From Hydrogenedens sp964549105 (GTDB lineage Bacteria > Hydrogenedentota > Hydrogenedentia > Hydrogenedentales > Hydrogenedentaceae): a stretch of DNA of 64,000 nt. How positions within the stretch are numbered: the first letter of the stretch is position 1; each line of letters starts with the position of its first letter. Of this stretch, positions 18,517 to 26,502 are shown one piece after another. Below the pieces are notes generated by a model, which saw only the letters and a program-made list of their open reading frames with translations, had not been told where the DNA came from and made no database searches. The DNA is taken from assembly GCA_964549105.1 (NCBI GenBank), contig CAZJTZ010000005.1, positions 92,006 to 156,005 on the forward strand. Reading direction: 5' to 3'. The translations under genes and the position numbers were made by a program.

Positions 18517-19497
18517 TTATACAAAGTGTTCATATCCCTTTATCTGCGGAATCGTTCCGTCAACACGGACATCCTGTCCGTCATGGGTTGCTTGTCCTAT
18601 TGCAGTTATAGAGCAAGGAAATAGAGCATTAAATTCCGTACTGATTTGTTCCCATTTTTCTTGCGGAATTGAAACAAGTAACTGATACTCTTCACCACCA
18701 CCAAGAGTAAAATTGTCTATATTCAAATTATATTTTTCACAAAAATTGGTCAATTCCTCAGAAGCAGGTATATCTTGTTTATGAATATTTATCCCCACTT
18801 GCGACATTTCTGCAATATGCCCTGCATCAACAATAAGCCCATCACTAATATCAATCATGGCATTTACCGAACCCGTTTCACACAACCATTTACCTTCTTC
18901 CACCCGTGGGATGGGATACCAATGGGAACGCCATAAACCACACTCAGGTAATCCCTGTTTCAACGCTACCAGTCCTGCTGCCGAATTTCCCAATGTTCCT
19001 GTAACTGCAATTATATCCCCTTCCTTTGCACCAGAACGGGTAATATATCTATCGTTTACAGGCTTTCCTATTACGGTTACATCTATAATAATGTTATCGT
19101 TTGACGCTGTTGTATCCCCACCAATAATCGTTCCATTTACAAATTCCGTTGCCTTCAACATGCCTTGAAAAATTGCCTCTGCCTTGTGAACTGTCATATA
19201 TTCAGGAAGGGACCAGGACACCAGTGCCCAGCAGGGTTCTCCCCCCATTCCTGCAATATCGCTCCATGCCGAAGCCATAGATTTCCAGCCTATCGCTGAT
19301 GGTGGAAATACATCTGAAAGGAAGTGCACATTTTCTATGGACATGTCTGATGACAGTAAAATTAATGATTTTCCGTCTTTCACAACAGCACAATCATCTC
19401 CCACAGATACCACAACATCCTTATTCCTAAATGATGGAATAAGTCCCTCAATCCTTTTAATAAACTTTAATTCACCTATATCTTTAAGTTTCACCAT
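18517..19497 (-). CDS. thiL: Thiamine-monophosphate kinase
   Basis: 326 residues. It phosphorylates thiamine monophosphate to thiamine diphosphate in the cytoplasm. PurM/ThiL-fold landmarks: the N-terminal VGDDCAVV, the metal-binding SSDMSIENVHF, MASAWSDIAGMGGEP, TIIGGDTT, DIIAVTGTLGNSAAGL, IDISDGLIVDAGHIA, and the late GGGEEYQLLV. I use the ATG at 19497 (MVKLKDIGELK) because GGAG lies 5 nt before it and the family begins there. An ATG at 19527 would add ten residues lying inside nnrD. It overlaps the nnrD end by 14 nt, so the two form an operon. No TPP riboswitch is visible upstream. Confidence 0.95.
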   Translation of the reverse strand: MVKLKDIGELKFIKRIEGLIPSFRNKDVVVSVGDDCAVVKDGKSLILLSSDMSIENVHFLSDVFPPSAIGWKSMASAWSDIAGMGGEPCWALVSWSLPEYMTVHKAEAIFQGMLKATEFVNGTIIGGDTTASNDNIIIDVTVIGKPVNDRYITRSGAKEGDIIAVTGTLGNSAAGLVALKQGLPECGLWRSHWYPIPRVEEGKWLCETGSVNAMIDISDGLIVDAGHIAEMSQVGINIHKQDIPASEELTNFCEKYNLNIDNFTLGGGEEYQLLVSIPQEKWEQISTEFNALFPCSITAIGQATHDGQDVRVDGTIPQIKGYEHFV

Positions 19498-20377
19498 AAG
19501 GCTCCGGGTCCAATTCCCTCCACGCATAATGTAAAAAGTCTAACAAATCTCCCGCAACCATGCTTCGAGGATGCAAGGACTGTTCCGCAAGGTCTCCTGC
19601 TCTACCATGTAACCATACACCTAATTGACTTGCCTGATATGCTGAAACCCCCTGTGCCAGAAGTCCAGCGATTAAACCTGCAAGTACATCACCTGTGCCA
19701 CCTTTGGACAAACCATGATTTCCTGTCGTATTGATTGCATATTCCCCCTCTGGGTTTGCAATAACTGTATGATGGCCTTTCAACACAAGCACTGTTCCTG
19801 TCTGTTTCGCAAAATTCACTGCACATTGTTCCCTCTCCTGCTGAATCTCTTTCGTTGATTTCTTCACCAATCGAGACATTTCCCCCGGATGTGGTGTAAG
19901 AATGGTTACCCCTTTTCGTTCTTTCAAAATCTCAGGCTCTTCACTAATCGCATTTAGCCCATCAGCATCAAGAACCAGTGGAACTTTTATGCCTAAAAAA
20001 ACTTTCCTCACAAAATTCATAGTAGAAGAATTTCTACTTAATCCCGGACCCAGAAGCACGGCTTCCTTATCTTGTGAAAACTGGATTGCCCGTTCTGCCC
20101 CCTCTTCAGCAAAAGAACCTTCATCTGTCGCAGGTAAGGGATAAAAAATAATTTCCATTAAACTACTTGCAATAGTGTCAATTATCGAACATGGCACTCC
20201 AAGCGTTACCAGACCCACTCCCGAACGCATACCTGCACACGCAGAAAGTTTTGCTGCTCCTGTATAATAACGCGAACCCGCAATTATAAAAAGATGTCCA
20301 AACTTCCCTTTATGGTCATGTCTTGTCCGTTTAGGCAAAAATTCTATCAAACTTTTTGGCAAAATCATCTTATCCAT
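19484..20377 (-). CDS. nnrD: ADP-dependent (S)-NAD(P)H-hydrate dehydratase
   Basis: 297 residues of the YjeF C-terminal/ribokinase-like fold. It repairs hydrated NAD(P)H with ADP as cosubstrate. Seen: HDHKGKFGHLFIIAGS with the KGxxG phosphate loop, GAAKLSACAGMRSGVGLVTL, AVLLGPGLS, LVLDADGLNAI, ILTPHPGEMSRL, VLVLKGHHT, and the signature NHGLSKGGTGDVLAGLIAGLLAQG followed by WLHGRAGDLA. The epimerase half (NnrE), often fused, is absent. The preferred start is the ATG at 20377 with AAGGG 10 nt upstream. An in-frame ATG at 20410 would add eleven residues. thiL follows with overlap. Confidence 0.93.
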   Translation of the reverse strand: MDKMILPKSLIEFLPKRTRHDHKGKFGHLFIIAGSRYYTGAAKLSACAGMRSGVGLVTLGVPCSIIDTIASSLMEIIFYPLPATDEGSFAEEGAERAIQFSQDKEAVLLGPGLSRNSSTMNFVRKVFLGIKVPLVLDADGLNAISEEPEILKERKGVTILTPHPGEMSRLVKKSTKEIQQEREQCAVNFAKQTGTVLVLKGHHTVIANPEGEYAINTTGNHGLSKGGTGDVLAGLIAGLLAQGVSAYQASQLGVWLHGRAGDLAEQSLHPRSMVAGDLLDFLHYAWRELDPEPYGET

Positions 20378-20410
20378 TGTCGTAAATCCCTTCTTATGGA
20401 TTATAAACAT

Positions 20411-20715
20411 AAACCACTATAAACATAAAATCAAACCTTTACAAAACCAAATAAACAAACACCCTTCTTACATTATATCTATAACTCCCCTATTAACAAG
20501 CAAAACATAAACAATTTATTAAAATAAAACTACTAAAAACCATATTGTAATTGTATAACTACAATAATTAGTTGTTCTAAACTATTAAATGATTTATTAA
20601 CTAAAATAATTAATTTATTGATGAAAAATAACTTGACATTCATGTATTTTTATGTTATATTATGTACAATAAGTTAGTTAATCATAGCAAATAATGTTTA
20701 AGTAAATGGCAAATA
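20411..20715. other. Divergent A+T-rich promoter region
   Basis: About 300 bp between nnrD (-) and the winged-helix gene (+). It is almost entirely A and T with several related words: TTAACTAA near 20597 and TTAGTTAA near 20673 form an inverted pair, and TTAGTTG occurs near 20567. These flank the strong promoter at 20633-20661 and could be operator sites for the winged-helix regulator. That is inference. Confidence 0.45.
20633..20661 (+). promoter_or_regulatory. Sigma-70-type promoter for the winged-helix operon
   Basis: TTGACA at 20633-20638 and TATATT at 20656-20661, separated by exactly 17 bp. This is a near-consensus pair, about 55-65 nt upstream of the likely start codon of the regulator gene. 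It is flanked by the inverted words TTAACTAA and TTAGTTAA, which suggests regulation. Confidence 0.6.
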
Positions 20716-20724
20716 TTGAATCAA

Positions 20725-21339
20725 ATGCAGACAGCAATTAGTGAAGAAAAGACAAATCAGATTGATTTAACTACACTTGAAACCCTACTTGGGTCAGAAG
20801 CAAGGACAAAAGTCCTCCTTGTTCTTTTTACTAATTTGGGGAGAATGTTTTATCAACGACAGGTAGAAAGTGCAACAAAATTGCCACTTCGGGCTGTCCA
20901 GAGAGAACTGGAGCGCCTTTCTCAAATAGGCTTGATTTATTCATGGAAAGAGGGTAATCGCACCTGGTATCAAATTGACCAGAACTACCCTCTTGTCCCT
21001 ATCTTACTCTCACTTATCTTAAAAGTATGTTCTCCTATTGACCGTCTTCGCACAACAATCAACACGGACAAGACGGTTCGCCTTGCTTTTTACAATCCTA
21101 ATAAAAATGAAGCCGTTATCGTAACTTCTAACGGAAATACCTTTCCAGAAGCCATTGAAGGTATTCATATATCTGTTCTGAATACAGGCACATTTACAGA
21201 GAAAATGGAGCAAAAAGATATTGAATTAATTGCCTGTCTACAAGAATCCGTTGACCTCCTGGGAAATAGAGAAGATTTCTTATGGAGAATAGTGGAAAAC
21301 ACGAAATTGAATATACCCAAAGGAGAAAATGTTTTATGA
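20725..21339 (+). CDS. Winged-helix transcriptional regulator with degenerate C-terminal domain
   Basis: 204 residues from the ATG at 20725. A TTG at 20716 is an alternative, and neither has a good ribosome site. Residues 20-95 are a winged helix of the ArsR-like kind often fused to minimal nucleotidyltransferases (LLGSEARTKVLLVLFTNLGR, LPLRAVQRELERLSQIGLIY, then the wing EGNRTWYQIDQNYPL). The C-terminal half, where a nucleotidyltransferase would carry GSxxxG and paired Asp residues, has a beta-rich sequence (VRLAFYNPNKNEAVIVTSNG) without that motif. It is probably a dead or non-catalytic sensor domain. Its stop overlaps the next ATG (ATGA), so the two genes are translationally coupled. Autoregulation is likely, given the inverted repeats around its promoter. 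Confidence 0.75.
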   Translation: MQTAISEEKTNQIDLTTLETLLGSEARTKVLLVLFTNLGRMFYQRQVESATKLPLRAVQRELERLSQIGLIYSWKEGNRTWYQIDQNYPLVPILLSLILKVCSPIDRLRTTINTDKTVRLAFYNPNKNEAVIVTSNGNTFPEAIEGIHISVLNTGTFTEKMEQKDIELIACLQESVDLLGNREDFLWRIVENTKLNIPKGENVL

Positions 21340-22748
21340 GCGTTATGCACAATCGTATATCCTTGAAAATTCCAGAATCCTGGTGGAAATGGGCTCAGGC
21401 GACACAAGGAGTTGAACGGTATAGATACATTGAAGACTTTTTTCATAAATTGGGCTGGAAAACATTTATTCCCATGCCTGAAACAGATATTATAAAAAAT
21501 ACCAATACCTTGCCCTTTATGCTAACCACATCCAACGGGAAAGGGTTTTATATCTCGATTGTGCCTGAACACTTGCTTACCCTACCCTCGAAAATAAAAA
21601 ATGGGAATCTTGACTTTTGTCCTCTTTCTCGTTTGTTGCTTGATGAATTTTCTGAGGACTATTCACCTTTTGTTTTTATTACCGATTTCAGCAAGTTTCA
21701 CCTTTATTCCATACCTGACCAGACCTTAATTATGTGGGCAGATTACCCTGCACAATTTCAAATGGAAATGGCACCCCTTCTTCTTGAGTCATCTATAGAT
21801 AACGGTTCCCTTGATGAAATACCGCACAAACCCAAAAGCGTTATGGCTTGTGAATTGCGAGAATGGAACGCTACCTGGGTAAAAAAATTCTCACAATTTG
21901 CTGACCTTTCAGAAGAAAAAGCAAACATAATTTTAGACCGATTTATTATTCTACATCATGTTTTTTCCAATCATATATTCTGGAAAACTCACGAATTTTT
22001 AGAAGAGCGTTTTTTGGACCTTATTGACCTTGCCCTTACTCAACCTTCTTCTCAGGAAATGGGAGAAGGGCTTATTGCGTTATTCCATGATATGTGGTTC
22101 GATTGGCGAATTAGTGTTTTCCAGATTGATTCTGAAATTGACCGTGTCTTATCTCAAAATGAAATTGTGTCTGAACTTTTATATGAATATCCTCTACTTT
22201 CGCCGAAAAAGTTCGATACTGCCGTTCTCCTTGAAAGTTTCAATTATGGAGACGCCCTCGAACGGATGCGTGTGCGTATGATTCCTGAACCCAATCCTGA
22301 CCGCGAAGCCTATCTCCATTCGCAGACAAAAGAGAGCATTGACCAGGCTCAAATAGAAGTGGACATATCTGAGGAAGGATACCGAGCCATTCTCTTCTGG
22401 TTTGACCGTTTAATTAAATGTTATGAAATGTTAGAAGAGTCAGAATCTGCAAATCTACCCTCCTCGGACGATATAGACGATTTATGGTCATGGGGACAAT
22501 GGAACAACAATATTCCTATGACTTTCCGAAATAAAATTCAACAAGCATGTGACCAGGGCTTCCGCATTTATTATCGTAATTCTCGTCAATTAAGAATTGC
22601 ACGATTACTTCTCAGTATCCACCTCATCCAATTATATAGCCAATCAAAATATCCCTTAGAACGATTTCCTTCTATGGACCAGGTCTTTGTAAAGAAGACA
22701 GAACCTATCCCATCCGAAAGGTCACAATCTAAAAGAGCATCTCTATAA
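21336..22748 (+). CDS. Uncharacterised protein resembling the non-methylase part of type IIG restriction enzymes
   Basis: 470 residues from the ATG at 21336, with AAAGGAG upstream and ATGA overlap with the regulator gene. Residues 1-150 resemble the N-terminal nuclease-like region of Eco57I/type IIG enzymes. The strand SPFVFITDFSKFHLYSI corresponds to the typical 'xxVLTDFxxFRLYDL'. It is followed by MWADYPAQF, then DNGSLDEIPHKPKS and a helical connector (ACELREWNATWVKKFSQFAD, ANIILDRFIILHHVF). The D...ExK nuclease core is not visible (FYISIVPEH stands where ExK would be expected). The methylase motifs NPPY and FxGxG are absent, and the protein ends after a helical region rich in Arg/Leu. It may be a pseudo-nuclease effector or a DNA-binding partner of the regulator. 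The function is unknown. Confidence 0.6.
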   Translation: MSVMHNRISLKIPESWWKWAQATQGVERYRYIEDFFHKLGWKTFIPMPETDIIKNTNTLPFMLTTSNGKGFYISIVPEHLLTLPSKIKNGNLDFCPLSRLLLDEFSEDYSPFVFITDFSKFHLYSIPDQTLIMWADYPAQFQMEMAPLLLESSIDNGSLDEIPHKPKSVMACELREWNATWVKKFSQFADLSEEKANIILDRFIILHHVFSNHIFWKTHEFLEERFLDLIDLALTQPSSQEMGEGLIALFHDMWFDWRISVFQIDSEIDRVLSQNEIVSELLYEYPLLSPKKFDTAVLLESFNYGDALERMRVRMIPEPNPDREAYLHSQTKESIDQAQIEVDISEEGYRAILFWFDRLIKCYEMLEESESANLPSSDDIDDLWSWGQWNNNIPMTFRNKIQQACDQGFRIYYRNSRQLRIARLLLSIHLIQLYSQSKYPLERFPSMDQVFVKKTEPIPSERSQSKRASL

Positions 22749-22760
22749 TCTTAGAAAAAA

Positions 22761-23837
22761 TTAGACTGACCAGAAAACAATTTTCTTTATTCGCTCCTCA
22801 TTAACAGTAAAAGGTTTATCTATAACGCTTAAAGAAATATGAGGAGCCAGAATAGGTAATTCGGGATAGGCTATGTCGCTTTCCATGTAGGAATAAGTAT
22901 CCAGCCCTACATGTTGCGTAATGTCTCCATATCTACGAACCATATCTAAAATTCCCCGCAAACCCACACCCGTTTCCCACGAGGAGGTAAATATCTTTAC
23001 ATTTTCAGGATTTTCAACGAATCTATTCCATGCCTCTGTGCCAAAAATAGTAGAGGGTTTAATTATTAGCACAACCTTTTCTTTGAATGTCTGGGTTATC
23101 GCCCATAACTTTTTCCATGACGATTTTCCCATTTCAAGATATTCATCAATTCCTGCCCTTACAGGTGAAGATTGTAAATAAGGGGTTAAATCTTTTACCT
23201 CTTGAACAGGGTCTTCAATATACGCTATTCCCCAATCTGAGGCTTGTTCTACAAACCTCATAGTATCCTTAATTGACCATTGCCGATTTAAATCCAGTAC
23301 CAACTTCATCTCGTTCCCAACAATATCTCTAACCTCTTGTATCAAATCTATTCCCACCGATAAAGAAATTTCACCCATCTTTATTTTCAATACTGAATAA
23401 CCAGAATCTTTTTTATCCTTTGCTATTTTCAAAATATTATTCGCATCCCCCGTAAGAAGCGCATTTATATTAATTGCGGGATAACTCTGGTTCTCAATTT
23501 CCCCTCTCTCTAAAAAATTCAACGCACACACAAAAGCAAATTTTATCTCGGGAAGATTAAACAATTTAATAAAATCATAAAGGTTTTTTTCACCCAGACA
23601 ATCCTTATGCTTATTTTCAATTTCTTTAACACAAGCCGTTATCTTTTCCTGCGTCGGAGGAAGAGGTGAAATTTCTCCCCATGACATATTTCCCTTTGAA
23701 TCTTCAATTTTGATAAGCAATCCTTCCTTATGCAAAAAATGAACCCCACGAATAAACACAGGTATCTTAAAGGGAATGCAATACGAATAAACACTTAATT
23801 TACAAATTGAAAATTGTTTGCCCACTAAATAATCCAC
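22761..23837 (-). CDS. menC: o-Succinylbenzoate synthase
   Basis: 358 residues of the enolase superfamily. It dehydrates SHCHC to o-succinylbenzoate in menaquinone synthesis. Barrel landmarks: the catalytic KIKMG (KxKxG) near residue 175, metal ligands in LVLDLNRQW and AYIEDPVQ, a third acidic site in RAGIDEYL, and the second catalytic Lys in VLIIKPSTIFG. SSWETGVGL is also typical of MenC. The start is a GTG at 23837 inside the last codons of menA (13 nt overlap), which fits translational coupling. No strong ribosome site is visible. It ends the men cluster and faces the type IIG-like gene with 12 nt between. Confidence 0.9.
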   Translation of the reverse strand: MDYLVGKQFSICKLSVYSYCIPFKIPVFIRGVHFLHKEGLLIKIEDSKGNMSWGEISPLPPTQEKITACVKEIENKHKDCLGEKNLYDFIKLFNLPEIKFAFVCALNFLERGEIENQSYPAININALLTGDANNILKIAKDKKDSGYSVLKIKMGEISLSVGIDLIQEVRDIVGNEMKLVLDLNRQWSIKDTMRFVEQASDWGIAYIEDPVQEVKDLTPYLQSSPVRAGIDEYLEMGKSSWKKLWAITQTFKEKVVLIIKPSTIFGTEAWNRFVENPENVKIFTSSWETGVGLRGILDMVRRYGDITQHVGLDTYSYMESDIAYPELPILAPHISLSVIDKPFTVNEERIKKIVFWSV

Positions 23838-24718
23838 ATTATTGAAAATAATAAACTATATACCAATAAAAGTCTTGATGTCCTTGCAAGTAATAGATTC
23901 AGTGCTTCACCCTTTTGTTGAAAAATTGTAGAAATCAAACGAAAAGCAGGAACAATCAGAATTGTTACAACTAAAATTTCCTTTTGTCCCTCTACTATAA
24001 AAGCCAATAAAATGGGTATAAGCAAAATGCTAATCAAAAGCATACACACATATTCTATTTGAGCAAATTTTCCACCGAGCCTGACTGCAAGCGTCTTTTT
24101 CCCTGCTTCCTTATCACTTTCTATATCCCTGAAATTGTTCACCGTTAAAATTGCAACTGCCAGACACCCAGCTCCAAGCCCAACCAGCAAATCCAGAACT
24201 GAAAATTGCAAAGACTGAACATAATGAGTCCCTATCACTGCAACAAAGCCAAAAAAAACAAGAACAAAAACATCACCCAATCCTAAATACGCAAGAGGTA
24301 AAGGACCCACTGTATAAGCAAAGGCAAAAACGATTGAGAACACGCCGATTAACAAAATGGGTATCCCACCTCTGTAAACCAGATATCCGCCGGGGATAAG
24401 TGAAATCAGAACCAACACCAGCAAAGCCATTCTCATCTGATTTATAGTCAGCCAACCTGCACTGGTTGCCCTTGTCGGTCCCAAACGATTTTCACGGTCT
24501 GCTCCTTTAATAAAATCAAAATAATCATTGGCATAGTTCGCTAATATTTGTAGGAGAACACCACCTAACAATGAGCATAAGGCAGATAAAGGATGAAAAG
24601 TTCCATCACGAATCGCAAGAGCCGTTCCCATTATTACCGGGGCTATGCTTGCCCCTAATGTTTTCGGCCTTGCAGTAAGCACCAGAATTTTAATCAACGA
24701 TGGTTTTTCTACTGACAT
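23825..24718 (-). CDS. menA: 1,4-Dihydroxy-2-naphthoate polyprenyltransferase
   Basis: 297 residues of the UbiA prenyltransferase family with eight or nine membrane helices. It attaches the polyprenyl tail to DHNA in the inner membrane. The first Asp motif is in ANYANDYFDFIKGADREN and the second in VNNFRDIESDKEAGKKTLAVRLG. These two bind the magnesium-diphosphate. The N-terminal ARPKTLGASIAPVIMG is typical of MenA. It lies between menB (36 nt upstream) and menC (overlapping). Together with ispA elsewhere in the window it indicates respiratory menaquinone synthesis by the o-succinylbenzoate route. Confidence 0.95.
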   Translation of the reverse strand: MSVEKPSLIKILVLTARPKTLGASIAPVIMGTALAIRDGTFHPLSALCSLLGGVLLQILANYANDYFDFIKGADRENRLGPTRATSAGWLTINQMRMALLVLVLISLIPGGYLVYRGGIPILLIGVFSIVFAFAYTVGPLPLAYLGLGDVFVLVFFGFVAVIGTHYVQSLQFSVLDLLVGLGAGCLAVAILTVNNFRDIESDKEAGKKTLAVRLGGKFAQIEYVCMLLISILLIPILLAFIVEGQKEILVVTILIVPAFRLISTIFQQKGEALNLLLARTSRLLLVYSLLFSIMWII

Positions 24719-24754
24719 AAAAATTTACCTAATTTTTTACTTTGCGACTCAATT

Positions 24755-25585
24755 CTATGGTTTGCGGGGAAATTTAGAAAAGTCAGGAGGTCTCTTTTCC
24801 AAAAACGCATTCCGTCCCTCCTGTCCTTCTTCCGTCATATAAAAAAGCATGGTAGCATTTCCAGCAAGTTCTGTAAGTCCTGCCTGCCCATCTTCATCCG
24901 CATTCATTGCCGCTTTGATACAGCGAAGTGCAATTGGCGACATCTTCAAAATTTGACGACACCACGCCACAGTAGTGTCCTCTAATTCATCCAGAGGAAC
25001 AACCGTATTCACCAGCCCCATTTGTAGAGATTCCTGAGCATTATACTGCTTACACAAGAACCATATTTCCCTTGCTTTCTTCTGTCCCACAATTCGTGCT
25101 AAATGTGCCGAGCCATATCCCGCATCAAAAGAACCCACTTTGGGACCTGTCTGCCCAAAAATGGCATTATCCGCTGCTATCGTCAAATCACACACCATCG
25201 CAATAATATTACCCCCGCCAATCGCGTAGCCCGCAACCATCGCTATCACAGGCTTGGGACAAGTTCGTATCTGCCGATACAAATCCAGCACATTTAACCG
25301 TTGATAGCCCGTGCGAGGGTCAATGTAACCAGCCTCTCCACGACACTTCTGGTCACCCCCAGAACAAAAAGCCTTATCTCCGGCACCTGTCATTACAACA
25401 ACGCCAACCTGCGAATCAAACCTCGCATCTGCCAGAGCGTCACTAATTTCATCCAGAGTAACCGGCGTAAAAGCATTCCTTCGTTCAGGACGATTTATCG
25501 TAATCTTCGCTATGCCCTCTGCCTTATGGTAAAGAATTTCAGTGTATTTCTTTGCTTCTTGCCAAACAATTTTACACATACCCAT
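24755..25585 (-). CDS. menB: 1,4-Dihydroxy-2-naphthoyl-CoA synthase
   Basis: 276 residues of the crotonase fold. It cyclises o-succinylbenzoyl-CoA to DHNA-CoA. Seen: KITINRPERRNAFTP, the oxyanion-hole region TGAGDKAFCSGGDQK (MenB-type SGGDQ), VAGYAIGGGNIIAMVCDLTIA, GQTGPKVGSFDAGYG, and LARIVGQKKAREIWFLC, all MenB-specific. The C-terminus (NAFLEKRPPDFSKFPR) matches the MenB tail. AAAGGAG lies 9 nt before the ATG at 25585. It is the first gene of menB-menA-menC. menD, menE and menF are not in the window. Confidence 0.97.
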   Translation of the reverse strand: MGMCKIVWQEAKKYTEILYHKAEGIAKITINRPERRNAFTPVTLDEISDALADARFDSQVGVVVMTGAGDKAFCSGGDQKCRGEAGYIDPRTGYQRLNVLDLYRQIRTCPKPVIAMVAGYAIGGGNIIAMVCDLTIAADNAIFGQTGPKVGSFDAGYGSAHLARIVGQKKAREIWFLCKQYNAQESLQMGLVNTVVPLDELEDTTVAWCRQILKMSPIALRCIKAAMNADEDGQAGLTELAGNATMLFYMTEEGQEGRNAFLEKRPPDFSKFPRKP

Positions 25586-25981
25586 TACTTCAAACTCCTT
25601 TCATTTTACAAAAGAAAATAAATTTTTATTCTACTCAAACCCCTCCCTCTTCTTCTACTTATTATATATTAGAGACCTTCAAAAATTAACCTGGTTTATA
25701 TAAAAAGAATGGTAAAAGTCTGTATTTTAGTTTTATAAGTTTAAGCAATAAACTTCAAAGAGCGTTAAGGAAAATCCTGGCTTTTGATATTTTGTTCCAA
25801 GGAAAAATACCAATTTGAGATATCTGAAAAATATCTTTTTCATTATATTAATTTTTTGTAAAAAGGAAATCATAAAATAGATAAGAGCATTTTTTAGAAG
25901 ATACTATGTCCATTGTTTGTATCAGGTGATAATAGTCAACTTATTTTTTAACCGCAAAGGACGCAAAGTCCGCTATGATTT
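25586..25981. other. Intergenic region upstream of the Cys-rich peptide cassettes
   Basis: About 400 bp with no supported gene. It contains copy 2 of the dispersed element (25672-25717), a weaker echo near 25815 (TTGAGATATCTGAAAAA) and a TTAACCGCAAAGGACGCAAAG word at 25948. It ends where the duplicated promoter/leader begins at 25982. Confidence 0.55.
25672..25717 (+). repeat. Dispersed intergenic element, copy 2
   Basis: 46 bp starting GAGACCTTCAAAAATTAA and ending in AATGGTAAAA. It aligns without gaps to 7134-7179. Like copy 1 it is in a long A+T-rich gap, and a TTAACCGCAAAGG word follows it (here at 25948). Confidence 0.45.
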
Positions 25982-26127
25982 TCAATCCAGAATAGTAATA
26001 ATTAATAAAATACCTATTAAAAAACTTGACAATGCAAAAAAAATGCTAAACTACATTATTGGAAAGTTAAATGTAGATAACGAAATTCAAACCCCCAAAC
26101 CCCAAACGAAAGGAGACTTAAAATGAG
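25982..26127 (+). promoter_or_regulatory. Duplicated promoter/leader, copy 1
   Basis: This 146 bp stretch is nearly identical to 27899-28039. The differences are one extra A and a short C/A-rich indel. Each ends in AAAGGAGACTTAAAATGAG at the start of a Cys-rich peptide gene. Inside is TTGACA, then ATGC, eight A, and TGCTAAACT, an extended -10-like element with a 15 bp spacer. The leader after it is about 75 nt and unusually well conserved (TACATTATTGGAAAG, GTAGATAACGAAATTC). A frame through copy 1 is broken in copy 2 by the extra A, so the conservation is not for protein. Confidence 0.7.
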
Positions 26128-26467
26128 TATCAAATACTTAATCCAACGGTACCCAGTTACTATTACTTTCGTTTTTTTTCTAATATCGAGTATGTCAACC
26201 CTGGTATGGATAGGGAAAACCTATGCTACTGATACAAAAAATACAGAAGGGTGTGGGTGTAACAACAAGAGAGATTGTAGAGAAAGTGACTGTATTCCTT
26301 CTTGTAAGCAGTTAAGTGATTGCCCATATTGTTCTTGTGTAGAATGTGGTTTATATTATCGTGAAAGGAATGCTGGGATATGTCCAATGAAAATAGTCGA
26401 AAATGCAGGACAAGAAATTGAAAAATGTGCAGACAGATGTGATTGCGATTTACAAGGCAAAGGATAA
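26123..26467 (+). CDS. Cys-rich secreted peptide, cassette 1
   Basis: 114 residues. A signal peptide (YPVTITFVFFLISSMSTLVW) is probably cleaved after TYA near residue 35. The ~80-residue mature part has 13 Cys in knotted-looking spacing (GCGCNNKRDC, CIPSC, CPYCSCVEC, CADRCDCD). The signal region matches that of the second peptide at 28035, while the mature parts share only Cys richness. A strong AAAGGAG lies 7 nt before the ATG. The gene is followed after 35 nt by its membrane-anchored partner. It has no lipobox, so it is probably exported free or disulfide-linked. No known family is recognised with confidence. The arrangement recalls NVEALA-type secreted peptides of Bacteroidetes. Confidence 0.7.
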   Translation: MSIKYLIQRYPVTITFVFFLISSMSTLVWIGKTYATDTKNTEGCGCNNKRDCRESDCIPSCKQLSDCPYCSCVECGLYYRERNAGICPMKIVENAGQEIEKCADRCDCDLQGKG

Positions 26468-26502
26468 AATGATAAAAAATTGTTTAAGTAGGGAAAAGTA
26501 AA

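Noticed and set aside
20706..20739. Small ATG frame just before the winged-helix gene (MANIESNADSN)
   Set aside because: Only eleven codons, no ribosome site, out of frame with the main gene. A leader peptide cannot be excluded but is not supported.
25917..26126. 69-residue plus-strand frame over the first promoter/leader
   Set aside because: The second leader copy has an extra A that puts a stop into the same frame, so the sequence is conserved as regulatory DNA rather than protein. The N-terminal part also crosses the unrelated CGCAAAGG word.
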